Positions 7,795 through 16,841 of a stretch of DNA of 54,807 nucleotides are shown in pieces. The notes under the pieces were generated by a model that searched no databases, was not told the origin of the DNA, and was given only the letters and a program-made list of their open reading frames with translations. The stretch is from Actinomycetota bacterium (lineage in GTDB: Bacteria > Actinomycetota > Thermoleophilia > Solirubrobacterales > 70-9): NCBI GenBank assembly GCA_018268655.1, contig JAFDWC010000003.1:1-54807 (forward strand), in the 5' to 3' direction. Position 1 is the first letter of the stretch. Each line of letters begins with the position of its first letter. The position numbers and the translations under genes were made by a program.

Positions 7795-9429
7795 ATGTCC
7801 CCAGCGCTGAGCGTCGTCATCCCCACCTTCAACCGCCGTGAGCGGTTGCGCGGCTGCCTGCAGGCGCTCGAACGGCAGACCCAGGACCCGGCCAGCTTCG
7901 AGGTGGTCATCGCCGACGACGGCTCCACCGATGGCACCGCGGCGGCGGTCGCCGCGCTCGAGCCGCCGTTCGAACTGCGGCTTCTGGAGCTGTCGAAGCG
8001 AGGCAAGTCAGGCGCCCTCAACGCCGCGCTCGAGGTCGCCCGCGGCGACGTCTGCCTGTTCGTCGACGACGACATCGAGGTCGCCCCCGCCGTCGTCTCG
8101 ACGCACCTGGCAGCCCACCGGGAGAACCCGATGACGCTCGGGATCGGCTCGATGGCCCAGCACCCCCCGAGCGATGCCGATGCCTACGCCCGCGCCCAGG
8201 CGGTCCGCTGGAACGCTCGTTACGAAATGCTCGGGGGGCTCGGCGTCGACTGGGCGGATACCTACGGCGGCAACTTCTCGGCGCCGAGGGCGGCACTGCA
8301 GGCGGTCGGCGGCTTCGACGTCGGCCTCGACGCGATCGAGGACATCGAGATCGGCTACCGCCTCCAACGCCATGGCTGCGTGCCGCGCTACCTGCCGCAG
8401 GCCGAGGCGCTCCACCACGACTACAAGTCGGGCAAGGCGATCCTCGCGGCCGAAGAGAGCTACGCGAGCTTCGCCGTCGATTTCGCCGAGCGCCACCCGG
8501 AGACGCGGCCGCGCCTGTTCGGGTGGTTCGGCCAGACGGGGCCCCGCGAGGCGTTCCTGCGCCAGCTGCTGCTGAAGGCGCGGATACCCCCGGCGGCCCT
8601 GGTCGGACTCGGCAACGCGCTCCCGCGCCAGGAGCACAAACAACCCTGGTACGACTTCATCGCCCGCTACGCGTTCTGGTTCGCCGTCAGGCGCGAGATG
8701 TCGAAGCGGCTCTGGTCGGAAATGACGCGCGGAGTCCCGGTGCTGATGTACCACGCCTTCAGCGACAGCGGCGAGGAGGATCGCTGGATCGCCAAGAAGC
8801 CCGCCTTCGAGCGCCAGATGCGGCTGCTGAAGGCGCTCCGCTACCGGACGATCTCGCTCGAGCAGCTGGCCACGGCACTCGCCGCCGGCGAGCCGCTGCC
8901 GAAGCGCACGGTCGTGATCACGATCGACGACGGCTACCGCGACAACTTCGAGATCGCCCGGCCGGTGCTGGAGCGGCTGCGGCTGGGCGCGACGCTGTTC
9001 CCAGTCAGCGGCCAGCTCGGTGCCGACAACGACTGGAACCGCAGCGAGGCCAACCGCGGCCGGCCGATGCTGAGCCCCGAGCAGCTGCGCGAGATGGCCG
9101 CCGACGGCTTCGAGGTCGGCGCCCACACCCGCACCCACCCCCACCTCTCGGGGCTCCCGGCCGAGACCAGCGCCGAGGAGATCGCCGGCTCACGCTCCGA
9201 CCTCGAAGCGGTCCTCGGGGCGCCTGTGAGGACCTTCGCCTACCCCTACGGGGACCTGGCCGAGGAGACGGTGGCGGCGGTCGGCGCCGCCGGCTTCACC
9301 GCCGCCTGCACTACCGAGAACCGCCTGGCGCGGAGCAGCGACCACCCGCTGCGGATCCCGCGCCTGGAGATCATGGGCGGCGACAACATCCGCAACTTCG
9401 CCCGCAAGCTGTGGTTCGGTGGGCGTTGA
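7795..9429 (+). CDS. GT2 glycosyltransferase fused to NodB-type polysaccharide deacetylase
   Basis: 544 residues from ATG 7795; the longer frame upstream overlaps the divergent acyltransferase start. Residues 3-300 are a GT2 domain (LSVVIPTFNRRERL, VVIADDGSTDG, LFVDDDIEV). From about residue 315 a carbohydrate esterase 4 domain follows: VPVLMYHAFSD, then the catalytic TIDDGY, the metal-binding H-T-R-T-H, and AYPYGD. The enzyme could add an N-acetylhexosamine and also deacetylate it, or act on the same polymer in two places. No signal peptide, so the deacetylase half would be cytoplasmic unless transported otherwise. Only 94 bases separate it from the divergent acyltransferase. It is followed by a coupled GH5 gene. 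Confidence 0.85.
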   Translation: MSPALSVVIPTFNRRERLRGCLQALERQTQDPASFEVVIADDGSTDGTAAAVAALEPPFELRLLELSKRGKSGALNAALEVARGDVCLFVDDDIEVAPAVVSTHLAAHRENPMTLGIGSMAQHPPSDADAYARAQAVRWNARYEMLGGLGVDWADTYGGNFSAPRAALQAVGGFDVGLDAIEDIEIGYRLQRHGCVPRYLPQAEALHHDYKSGKAILAAEESYASFAVDFAERHPETRPRLFGWFGQTGPREAFLRQLLLKARIPPAALVGLGNALPRQEHKQPWYDFIARYAFWFAVRREMSKRLWSEMTRGVPVLMYHAFSDSGEEDRWIAKKPAFERQMRLLKALRYRTISLEQLATALAAGEPLPKRTVVITIDDGYRDNFEIARPVLERLRLGATLFPVSGQLGADNDWNRSEANRGRPMLSPEQLREMAADGFEVGAHTRTHPHLSGLPAETSAEEIAGSRSDLEAVLGAPVRTFAYPYGDLAEETVAAVGAAGFTAACTTENRLARSSDHPLRIPRLEIMGGDNIRNFARKLWFGGR

Positions 9430-10556
9430 CCACGAGGCCGAGCCGAGCCAAATCCCTACCCCTGCTGGCGGCGCTGCTGCTCGCGCTGCTGGCGCTCGCC
9501 GCCCCGGCGGGCGCCGCCACGCGACCCTGGATCGGGGTCCGCGGCAACCAGCTGGTCAACGGCAAGGGCGTCCCGGTCCGCCTGCTCGGCGTCAACCGAT
9601 CGGGCAGCGAGTACGAATGCCTCTACGGCTCCCGGGTCTTCGACGGCCCGACCGACCTCGAATCGATCCAGCGCTTCGTCAACTGGGGCGCGAACGCGGT
9701 CCGGCTGCCGCTGAACGAGACCTGCTGGCTCGGGATCAACGGGATCTCGGCCGAGGTCGGAGGGGCTGCCTACCGGGCGGCGATCAAGGGCTACGTGAAG
9801 CGGCTCGAGCGCAAGGGCCTCTACGTGATCCTCGACCTGCAGTGGTCCGCCCCCGGGACCCAGCGGGCGGAAAGCCTGGTGCCGCTGCCCGACGCCGAAC
9901 ACGGGCCCGCTTTCTGGACCAGCGTCGCCAGGGAGTTCAAGGGGAACCGCGGCGTCCTCTTCGACCTCTTCAACGAGCCGCGGCCCGGGGTCAGCTGGGA
10001 ATGCTGGCGCTCCGGCTGCGAGGTGCACGACGAAGTCGTCGGCTCCTACCGGGCCGCCGGGATGCAGCAGCTGGTCAACGCGGTCCGCGGCACCGGCGCG
10101 AAGCAGCCGATCATGCTGCCGGGGACCGAATTCGCCCATAACCTCGGCGGCTGGCTCTCGCACCTGCCGACCGACCCCGCCCACGCGCTGGTCGCCTCGA
10201 CCCACACCTACGACTTCCTGCCCTGCTACGGGCACTGCCGCCAGGTGCTGGTGACGATCTCCCGCCACCACCCGGTGGTCACCGACGAGCTCGGCGAGAC
10301 CGACTGCGGCATCTCCTACATCACGCCCTACATGAAGTGGGCGGACCGCCACAAGATCGGCTACCTGGGCTGGGCCTGGACCGCCGGCAGCGGCTGGGGC
10401 TGCGAGGAAGGCCCCTCGTTGATCCGCAACTACCGCGGCCTGCCGACCGAATACGGGCTCGGCTTCCGCGAACACCTCCGCAAGGTCTCCAAGCGCGAAA
10501 GGGAACGCGTTCGGAAGGCGGAAGCACAGGCTGGCAGACGGTCCGCGGCAGCCTAG
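9411..10556 (+). CDS. Secreted GH5-type glycoside hydrolase
   Basis: About 381 residues. The start is uncertain: GTG 9411, or TTG 9426, which would overlap the previous stop as TTGA. A basic N-terminus and hydrophobic stretch (LPLLAALLLALLALAAPAGA) form a signal peptide. The (beta/alpha)8 barrel shows clan GH-A marks: LFDLFNEP with the acid/base Glu, and VVTDELGE with the probable nucleophile Glu. Family members cleave beta-1,4-linked glucans, mannans and related polymers. Here it may trim or release the polymer made by the locus. The C-terminus is rich in Arg, Lys and Glu. Its stop codon lies in the CTAG flank of a MITE-like element. Confidence 0.85.
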   Translation: MVRWALTTRPSRAKSLPLLAALLLALLALAAPAGAATRPWIGVRGNQLVNGKGVPVRLLGVNRSGSEYECLYGSRVFDGPTDLESIQRFVNWGANAVRLPLNETCWLGINGISAEVGGAAYRAAIKGYVKRLERKGLYVILDLQWSAPGTQRAESLVPLPDAEHGPAFWTSVAREFKGNRGVLFDLFNEPRPGVSWECWRSGCEVHDEVVGSYRAAGMQQLVNAVRGTGAKQPIMLPGTEFAHNLGGWLSHLPTDPAHALVASTHTYDFLPCYGHCRQVLVTISRHHPVVTDELGETDCGISYITPYMKWADRHKIGYLGWAWTAGSGWGCEEGPSLIRNYRGLPTEYGLGFREHLRKVSKRERERVRKAEAQAGRRSAAA

Positions 10557-10720
10557 TGTCCTGAAGCATAAGTTGGGTGCCAGATCCGGCGAGAGGATCG
10601 CCGTTCATGGCAAGGACGCAGGATGCAGCCTTTACCGGTGGCAAAGGCAAATCCGAGGACGCCGCCACGGGCGGCGAGACGCCGCCGGGCTGGTGCTGAA
10701 TTTATGCTTCAGGACACTAG
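10553..10720. mobile_element. MITE-like element, 168 bp including flanks
   Basis: Perfect 19-base inverted termini (10553-10571 and 10702-10720). The outer four bases on both sides read CTAG, as expected for a CTAG target duplication of IS5-type elements, leaving 15-bp terminal repeats starting TGTCCTGAAGC. The interior of about 130 bp has no transposase. It contains a 30-codon frame at 10607-10699 preceded by GAGAGG, possibly a transposase remnant. It sits exactly at the GH5 stop codon (TAG within CTAG). Confidence 0.7.
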
Positions 10721-11221
10721 GTGGAGGTCTGCGGTGGGAGGGGCTCGGGTGACTGTCCTCTCTCGGCCTGCCGGCTGGGGAGTATTCGGGCTAGCCCCGG
10801 TCGAGCTGCCGGCCTCAGCCGCAAAACGTTCGGACGGTCCCCCCGACCCTCCTCCCGAGATCATTCTGTCTGGCCCTTCGGCCCCGCAGCACGAAGCTTC
10901 GACCAGACGGGATGTCCCCGGCTCCTTTCGTTGGCTTCGAGACGTTGGGGGAGCAACCGGATTCGTTAGGCCCCCGCAAACCCTGACCCCTCGCGGCGTA
11001 TCGCCGCCGATTCGAAACGAGCCCCGCTCTGGCCGTGAAGCGGTTCCCATGAAGCGCGTCCGGCCGCGTGCTCGTGTTGAGGTTGCCGCTTGCCGCCTAT
11101 ATGGCAGTGAACGGCAACCTCAAGAGAGGGGGGCATCCGTAGTTCGGGCGGGGATCAGGGTCCCTGGGCACCGCCACACACCAGCATCAGGCCGCCCCTC
11201 GCCCTACCTGACGAGACACGC
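10721..11221. other. Convergent intergenic region without a supported gene
   Basis: About 500 bases between the MITE-like element and the end of the minus-strand ABC ATPase gene. Open frames exist but lack the strong third-position GC bias and recognisable motifs of real genes here. The only clear structure is the dyad at 11077-11123. Confidence 0.5.
11077..11123. repeat. 12-bp inverted repeat with secondary inner pairing
   Basis: Arms TTGAGGTTGCCG (11077-11088) and CGGCAACCTCAA (11112-11123) are perfect. The 23-base middle also has TTGCC/GGCA complementarity around CTATAT. It lies between two gene 3' ends, so a bidirectional terminator is the simplest reading. A palindromic mobile-element end is also possible. 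Confidence 0.5.
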
Positions 11222-12478
11222 CTAAAACGGCGGCAGCCGCCAGAGATGAGGCAGGACCACGTCGCCGTCGCCGCCAGTCTCCGGCATCGGCCGCCCGTCG
11301 ACCAGCCCTGGCTCGACGTCGAAGTAAGCGGCGGCCTGGAGGCCGTCCTGAACCTCCTGGCGGGCCCGCAGGACGACGTCGATCCGGTAGCGGCCGGGGA
11401 CCAGGGGCAGCCCCCCGAGCATGCATTCGATCTGGTTCGAGAGCTCCGGCTGCCGGCGGTCGGCCGGCGAGGAGAGCGAGCTGTCGAGGGTCGTGATCGG
11501 GTGGCCGAGGCTGTTGAGAATCGTCAGCTCGCACTCCATCATCGGAAGCTGCTCGGTGAACTCGACGACGATCCGCGCCGGCCGGCCGCCGACGACGACA
11601 TCAGCGAGCCCGCTCTCGTCGTCGTAGAGGGCGACGCGGGAGATCCGCGTCACCTCCTGGCCGCGACCGTCGCGGTCGATCCGCTCGAGCAGGTCGTCGG
11701 AGGCGGAGCGCTCGAGCACCCGCAGGTAGTGGTTGACGCTCTCGCCGACGGGGCCATCGGCCACCACCTGGCCGCGTTCGAGCATGATCCCGCGCTGGCA
11801 CAGGGCCTGGATCGTCGCCAGGTTGTGGGAGACGAAGATGACGGTGCTGCCGGCGCTGGCGACTTCGCTCATCTTCGCCAGCGACTTGCGCTGGAAGGCG
11901 GCGTCGCCGACCGCCAGCACCTCGTCGACCAGGAGGATCTCCGGTTCGAGGTGGGCGGCGACGGCAAAGGCCAGCCGCACCGACATCCCGCTCGAGTAGC
12001 GCTTGACCGGGGTATCGAGAAACCGGCCCATGTCGGCGAACTCGACGATCTCGTCGAAGCGAGCGCGGATCTCGGCCCGGCGCATACCGAGGATGGCGCC
12101 GTTGAGGAAGATGTTCTCGCGGCCGGTCAGCTCCGGGTGGAAGCCGGTCCCGACTTCGAGCAGCGAGCCGACCCGGCCGGTCACCTCGGCCCAGCCCTCG
12201 GTCGGCTCGATGATCCGCGAGAGGACTTTGAGGATCGTGCTCTTGCCGGCCCCGTTGTGGCCGATCAGGCCGACCGTTTCCCCACTCTCGATCTCGAAGG
12301 TGACGCCGCGCAGGGCCCAGAGCGAGTCGTGCTGCTTGCGCCCGCCCCTGCCGACCATGCGCTTGCCGGTCCGCTTGAGGCCGCCGACCAGGCTGTCGCG
12401 CAGGGTCCCGTAGCCGTAGGCGAGGCCGAGCTTGTAGCTCTTGCTGATCTCGTGGGTCTCGATCGCGACGTTGGGCAC
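11222..12478 (-). CDS. wzt: Polysaccharide ABC exporter ATP-binding protein (Wzt/TagH type)
   Basis: 418 residues. Nucleotide-binding domain with Walker A GHNGAGKS near residue 73, signature YSSGMSVRLAF, Walker B ILLVDEVLAVGD and the switch His in IFVSHN. Residues from about 265 form an extra C-terminal domain (RVALYDDESGLADVVVGGRP onward, ending in LPHLWRLPPF) like the Wzt carbohydrate-binding domain that recognises the finished glycan's end group. The protein energises export of lipid-linked polysaccharide at the inner membrane with the permease encoded 7 bases upstream. Confidence 0.9.
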   Translation of the reverse strand: MPNVAIETHEISKSYKLGLAYGYGTLRDSLVGGLKRTGKRMVGRGGRKQHDSLWALRGVTFEIESGETVGLIGHNGAGKSTILKVLSRIIEPTEGWAEVTGRVGSLLEVGTGFHPELTGRENIFLNGAILGMRRAEIRARFDEIVEFADMGRFLDTPVKRYSSGMSVRLAFAVAAHLEPEILLVDEVLAVGDAAFQRKSLAKMSEVASAGSTVIFVSHNLATIQALCQRGIMLERGQVVADGPVGESVNHYLRVLERSASDDLLERIDRDGRGQEVTRISRVALYDDESGLADVVVGGRPARIVVEFTEQLPMMECELTILNSLGHPITTLDSSLSSPADRRQPELSNQIECMLGGLPLVPGRYRIDVVLRARQEVQDGLQAAAYFDVEPGLVDGRPMPETGGDGDVVLPHLWRLPPF

Positions 12479-12485
12479 CGGCTGC

Positions 12486-13367
12486 TCAGATCACGTCGGC
12501 GAAGCTGCGCTCCACCCGGTCGAAGTAGGCGAGCCCGGCGAACACGATCACCATCGCGGACCCGAAGGAGATGCCGAGGATCGCCCACGAGGGGTGCGGC
12601 GTGTCGAGCACCGCCCAGCGGAACGCTTCGACCACGCCGACCATCGGGTTGATGGCGGCGATCGTCCGCCACGGCTCGCTGAGGACCGAGCTGCCGTAGA
12701 CGATCGGGGTGATGAAGAACCAGGCCTGGATCGTGAACGGAACCGCGTAGCGGACGTCGCGATAGCGGACATTGATCGCGGCCAGCGCCGCCCCGGCCCC
12801 GAGGGCGAGCATCATCGTCACCAGGATCACCACCGGCAGGATCAGGATCGCGGCCGAGGGGACGATGCCGTAGATCAGCACGATCGCCAGCAGGATCACC
12901 AGCCCGACCAGGAAGTCGATGCCGCCGGCGCCCACGACCCCGAGCGGCATGAAGATCCTCGGGAAGTAGATTTTCGCGACCAGCTGGGTGTTGATCACGA
13001 GGCTTTCGGCCGCCTGCAGGAGCGCGTTGGAGAAGTAGATCCAGGGGACGATGCCGGCGAGCGCGAAGAGCGCGTAGGGGACGCCTTCGGTCGAATCGCC
13101 CGCGATGCGGGCGAAGAAGATCGAGAAGATCGCCATGAAGGCGACCGGCTGCAGGATCGCCCAGGCGGCTCCGAGCGCAGTCTGCCGGTAGCGCAGGGTG
13201 ATGTCGCGGACGACCAGCTGCAGAGCCAGATCGCGGTAGCGCCAGAGTTCGCTCGGCGAGAGCACCCGGCTGAACCCGTGCGTCGGTTCCAGCCGGATCG
13301 TCCGCGGGGGCGGCGCGAGCGCACGCTCGGCGGCCTGATCGGGGGGGATCGTCTCGGTCGGGGGCAT
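12486..13367 (-). CDS. wzm: Polysaccharide ABC exporter permease (Wzm/TagG type)
   Basis: 293 residues with six predicted membrane segments. The N-terminal ELWRYRDLALQLVVRDITLR and RYRQTALGAAWAILQPV are characteristic of ABC-2 permeases for O-antigen or teichoic acid. INVRYRDVRYAVPF near residue 200 is the matching cytoplasmic loop. It forms the channel for lipid-linked glycan with the ATPase. First gene of the pair; a TAACCT -10-like hexamer ends 8 nt before the ATG. Confidence 0.9.
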   Translation of the reverse strand: MPPTETIPPDQAAERALAPPPRTIRLEPTHGFSRVLSPSELWRYRDLALQLVVRDITLRYRQTALGAAWAILQPVAFMAIFSIFFARIAGDSTEGVPYALFALAGIVPWIYFSNALLQAAESLVINTQLVAKIYFPRIFMPLGVVGAGGIDFLVGLVILLAIVLIYGIVPSAAILILPVVILVTMMLALGAGAALAAINVRYRDVRYAVPFTIQAWFFITPIVYGSSVLSEPWRTIAAINPMVGVVEAFRWAVLDTPHPSWAILGISFGSAMVIVFAGLAYFDRVERSFADVI

Positions 13368-13381
13368 CTTGGGGCAGGTTA
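13368..13381 (-). promoter_or_regulatory. -10-like element close to the permease start
   Basis: TAACCT (13381-13376 on the minus strand) then 8 nt to the ATG. This spacing predicts a leaderless or nearly leaderless wzm-wzt transcript. No clear -35. Confidence 0.4.
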
Positions 13382-13423
13382 GTTCGGGCGCTCGGACGAG
13401 GCTCCAAACGCCGCTCTGTAGGG

Positions 13424-14653
13424 CTATCGGCCGCTCCCGCCGCGCTTCTTTAGGCGCGAATCGAGGGCTGCGCGGTAGGCGGCTTCGAACTGCGGGACGA
13501 CGACGTCGGGGCTGAACTCCAGCGCCCGCCGGCGGGCGGCCTCGCCGAGGCGCTGCCGCAGCTCGGCGTCGGCAAAGAGGCGCCGCAGCGCCGTCCGCAG
13601 CGCGGTGACGTCCCCCGGTCGCACCAGCAGCCCGGTCTCGCCGTCGCGGACGACGTCGGTCAGCCCGCCGATCGCCGAGACGATCGCCGGCTTGCCGGCC
13701 GCGGCTGCCTCCAGGGCGACGATCCCGAAGGACTCGGGCAGGAGCGTCGGCGCCACCGTGAACTGCGAGCGCCGCAGCGCCTCGATCGCCAGCGGGTGCG
13801 GGAGCCGGCCCAGGGCGACCACCCCCGGGACGGCGGGCAGCTCGAGCAGCGGCCGCCCGACGAGGACCAGCGGCGGCGCGCCCTCGAGGCCGGCGTAGGC
13901 CTCGACCAGCTTCCCGACCCCCTTGTCCTCGGTGACATCACCGAAATAGAGGGCGAACGGCCCCTCCGGGAGTCGCTCCAGCTCCGGCGCCACCGCCGGC
14001 GACGGCGGCAGCTCGCCGATGAAGTTCGGGATCACCCGGCTCGGCGCCGTGCCCAGCGAGTTGAGCTCGCGGACCGCCTCGCTGACCGGGAGGAAGAGGT
14101 CGACGCGGCGGCGCAGCCAGCGTTCGCAGACGGCGGTGCCGAGCGCGGTCGCGGCCCCCTTGGCGGCGCCGTAATGCTCGACCGCGTGGGCGAGGCACTT
14201 GCGCGCCGCCGGGCCGGAGCAGACGGCGCCGCGGTAGAAGAAGCGCTTGGTCGCGCAGCGCAGGCTGTAGTCGTGGAGCGAGAGGACGAAGGCCGGCCCG
14301 TCGCGGGAGTCGAGCGGCAGGTAGGCGTCCACCAGCCAGTTGTGGCCGTGGACGACGTCGGGCCGCCAGCGCTGCAGCAGCCGGCGCAGGTCGCGGACGG
14401 TGACCGGGTCGGGGGCCGGCGGCGCGTAACGGCGCTCGGGATCGCCGCTCAACCCCGGCAGGCGGTCGAGGCCGCTGCCGAGCAGCTCGACCTCGACGCC
14501 GCTGTCTCGCGGCGGCTCGCCAGCCGGCTGCGCCAGGGTCGCGACAACCACCTCGTGGCCGCGCCGGACAAGCTCCCGCGAGAGATCCTCGACGATCCGC
14601 TCCTCACCGCCGACGACAGGCGAGTACGACTGGGCCAGCATCAGGATGCGCAT
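13424..14653 (-). CDS. Family 4 glycosyltransferase
   Basis: 409 residues. N-terminal MRILMLAQSYSPVVGGEERI with the glycine-rich acceptor-side loop, and HGHNWLVDAYLPL near residue 100. C-terminal donor side with LPESFGIVALEAAAAGKPAI, the EX7E motif of GT4 retaining enzymes. Cytoplasmic or membrane-associated. It should extend a lipid-linked glycan, possibly the one exported by the neighbouring ABC transporter. Divergent from the GT2-GT4 fusion, sharing the control region 14654-14750. Confidence 0.88.
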   Translation of the reverse strand: MRILMLAQSYSPVVGGEERIVEDLSRELVRRGHEVVVATLAQPAGEPPRDSGVEVELLGSGLDRLPGLSGDPERRYAPPAPDPVTVRDLRRLLQRWRPDVVHGHNWLVDAYLPLDSRDGPAFVLSLHDYSLRCATKRFFYRGAVCSGPAARKCLAHAVEHYGAAKGAATALGTAVCERWLRRRVDLFLPVSEAVRELNSLGTAPSRVIPNFIGELPPSPAVAPELERLPEGPFALYFGDVTEDKGVGKLVEAYAGLEGAPPLVLVGRPLLELPAVPGVVALGRLPHPLAIEALRRSQFTVAPTLLPESFGIVALEAAAAGKPAIVSAIGGLTDVVRDGETGLLVRPGDVTALRTALRRLFADAELRQRLGEAARRRALEFSPDVVVPQFEAAYRAALDSRLKKRGGSGR

Positions 14654-14750
14654 GGGGGCGGCGATCCTGTCAGAAGCTGCCGCGGACCTTCAAGGCCCGG
14701 CGAACCCCTCACCGGGACTGAAGGAATCGCTCCTGCCAGAATCTCGCACC

Positions 14751-16838
14751 GTGCCCGACTCCCGCCGGGACCCCGACCCCTCGTCCGCACCCCCGATCTC
14801 GGTGGTGATCTGCGCCTACACGCCCGAGCGCCTGCCCTCGATGCGCGAAGCCGTCGCAGCGCTCGAAGCCGGGACCATCGCCCCGGCGCAGATCGTGATC
14901 GCGATCGACCACTCCCCCGAGGTGCTGGCGAGCGCCCGCGAGCTCTGGCCGGCGCACACGGTGGTCGAGAACGACGGCCCCCGCGGGCTCTCCGGCGCCC
15001 GCAACAGCGGCGTCGCCGCCGCGACGGCGGCGGTGGTCGCCTTCCTCGACGACGACGCCGTCCCCGACCCCGACTGGGTCGAGCGGCTCGGCGAGGCATA
15101 CGCGGACCCGGCGGTGCTCGGGGTCGGCGGCACCGTGCGGCCGCGCTGGGTCGAAGGCGAGCCGCGCTGGTTCCCGCCCGAGTTCGCCTGGGTGGTCGGA
15201 TGCACCCACTCGGGGATGCCGGAGGAGCGGCGGGCGGTGCGCAACGTGATCGGCGCCAACATGTCTTTCCGCCGCGCCAACCTGGTCGAGGTCGGCGGCT
15301 TCCGGACCGAGTTCGGCCGGGTCGGCAAGGACACCGCCGGGGCCGAGGAGACCGACCTCTGCATCCGCATCGGCGCCCGCCACCCGGAGGGCGAGATCGT
15401 CTTCGAGCCGCGGGCGGCGGTCGAGCACATCGTCCCCGGCGCCCGCAGCAACGTCGGCTACTTCCTGCGCCGCTGCCGCGGCGAGGGACGCTCGAAGGCG
15501 GTGCTGGCGCGGCTGGTGGGAGCCGGCGACGGGCTCTCCGACGAGCGCGCCTACGTCCGCCGAACGCTGCCGCTCGGGGTCCTGCACGGCCTTCGCCGCC
15601 TCGCCGGCGGCGAACTGGGCGGCCTCGAGCGGTCGGCGATGATCGTCGCCGGGCTGCTGACCACGACCTACGGCTACGCGAGCGCCCCGCGCCCGGCCAA
15701 GACCGAGGAGCTCGAGGCGGTGATCGAGGACGAGCGCCTGCGGGTGCTGATGGTGACCCCGCGCAGCCCCCTCCTGCAGGGAGGGGTCGAGCGCCACGTG
15801 ATGGAGGTGAGCAAGCGGATCGCCGCCGCGGGCGAGGAGGTCGAGGTCCTCTGCACCGACCCCGGCGGCCCGGCCCTCGCGGTCGAGCACCGCGACGGGG
15901 TCGAGATCCGCGCCGCCCGCGCCCGGCCAGCGAATCGCGACTGGTGCCTGGCGCCACGCCTCTGGCCCGAGATCCGGCGTGCCTATCCCGACGTCGTGCA
16001 CGTCCAGAGCTACCACACCCTGGTCGCGCCGCTGGCGATGCTGCGGGCGCTGGTCCTGCGCGTCCCCTACGTCGTCACCTTCCACGGCGGCGGCCACTCG
16101 CTCGCCCACCGCAACCGGGCGCGCCGGCTGCAGCGCCGGCTGCTGCGGCCGCTGCTGGCCCGCGCCGCCCGCCTCGTCGCCGTCGCCAGCTTCGAGATCG
16201 AGGAGTACGGCACCGAGCTCGGACTGCCGCCGGATCGCTTCGTCCTCATCCCCAACGGCACCGACCTCAGCTTCAGCGCCAACGGCGCTGCCGCCCCGGA
16301 GCCGCGCGAGGGCCCGCCGCTGATCGCGACGATCGGCCGTCTCGAGCGCTACAAGGGCCACCAGGCGGCGATCGCCGCTCTTCCGGAGATCCGCCGCCGG
16401 ATCCCCGACGCCCGCCTCTTGGTCATCGGCACCGGGCCCTACGAAGCGGAGCTGAGAGAGCAGGCGGCGCAGCTCGGGCTCGGCGAGAGCGTCGAGTTCA
16501 CCAGCACCCCGCCGGACCGGCCCGAGGCGATGGCCGAGCTGATGCGGCGGATCTCCGTCGTCGTCCTGATGAGCGAGTTCGAGACTCACCCGCTGGTCGC
16601 CCTAGAGGCGGCGGCGGCGGGCTGCCGCCTGGTCGTCGCCGACGCCAGCGGACTCGGTGAGCTGGCCGCCCAGGGGCTGGCCCGGCCGGTGCCGCCGACC
16701 GCGGCGCCAGCAGAGGTTGCCGCCGCGGTCGAGGCGGAGCTGGCGCGGACCGAGCTGCCGCCGCGACCCGATCTGAGCTCCTGGGACGACTGCGCGCGAT
16801 CGCTGCTCGAGCTCTACCGCTCTGTTACCGAAAATTAG
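14751..16838 (+). CDS. Two-domain GT2-GT4 glycosyltransferase
   Basis: 695 residues from GTG 14751; the ATG at 14646 would overlap the divergent gene's start. A CAGAAT -10-like hexamer ends 8 nt before this GTG. Residues 14-280 are GT2: PISVVICAYTPERLPSMREA, FLDDDAVPDP, and FGRVGKDTAGAEETDLC with the probable catalytic ED-like acidic pair. Residues 330-690 are GT4: RVLMVTPRSPLLQGGVERHV, LIPNGTDLSFS, and MSEFETHPLVALEAAAAGC (EX7E). One chain thus could add two successive sugars. Located next to the ABC exporter. Confidence 0.87.
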   Translation: MPDSRRDPDPSSAPPISVVICAYTPERLPSMREAVAALEAGTIAPAQIVIAIDHSPEVLASARELWPAHTVVENDGPRGLSGARNSGVAAATAAVVAFLDDDAVPDPDWVERLGEAYADPAVLGVGGTVRPRWVEGEPRWFPPEFAWVVGCTHSGMPEERRAVRNVIGANMSFRRANLVEVGGFRTEFGRVGKDTAGAEETDLCIRIGARHPEGEIVFEPRAAVEHIVPGARSNVGYFLRRCRGEGRSKAVLARLVGAGDGLSDERAYVRRTLPLGVLHGLRRLAGGELGGLERSAMIVAGLLTTTYGYASAPRPAKTEELEAVIEDERLRVLMVTPRSPLLQGGVERHVMEVSKRIAAAGEEVEVLCTDPGGPALAVEHRDGVEIRAARARPANRDWCLAPRLWPEIRRAYPDVVHVQSYHTLVAPLAMLRALVLRVPYVVTFHGGGHSLAHRNRARRLQRRLLRPLLARAARLVAVASFEIEEYGTELGLPPDRFVLIPNGTDLSFSANGAAAPEPREGPPLIATIGRLERYKGHQAAIAALPEIRRRIPDARLLVIGTGPYEAELREQAAQLGLGESVEFTSTPPDRPEAMAELMRRISVVVLMSEFETHPLVALEAAAAGCRLVVADASGLGELAAQGLARPVPPTAAPAEVAAAVEAELARTELPPRPDLSSWDDCARSLLELYRSVTEN

Positions 16839-16841
16839 GTA

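Noticed and set aside
7701..8075. N-terminal extension of the acyltransferase by 125 residues
   Set aside because: It runs antisense through the well-supported GT2 start, and its Ser/Arg-rich translation has no homologous look. ATG 7700 is preferred.
9427..10500. Idea that the GH5 gene is fused to the upstream deacetylase gene
   Set aside because: They are in different frames with a clear stop at 9429, and the GH5 has its own signal peptide.
10607..10699. 30-codon frame inside the MITE-like element
   Set aside because: Too short and without a recognised domain. Kept only as a possible transposase remnant.
10623..11225. Open frame of about 200 codons in the intergenic region
   Set aside because: Starts inside the MITE-like element, lacks third-position GC bias and shows no motif.
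13796..16660. Very long open frame antisense or out of frame to the GT genes
   Set aside because: Long stop-free frames are expected by chance in such high-GC DNA. The translation is low-complexity (Arg, Pro, Gly, Ala) and the real genes in this stretch have clear motifs.
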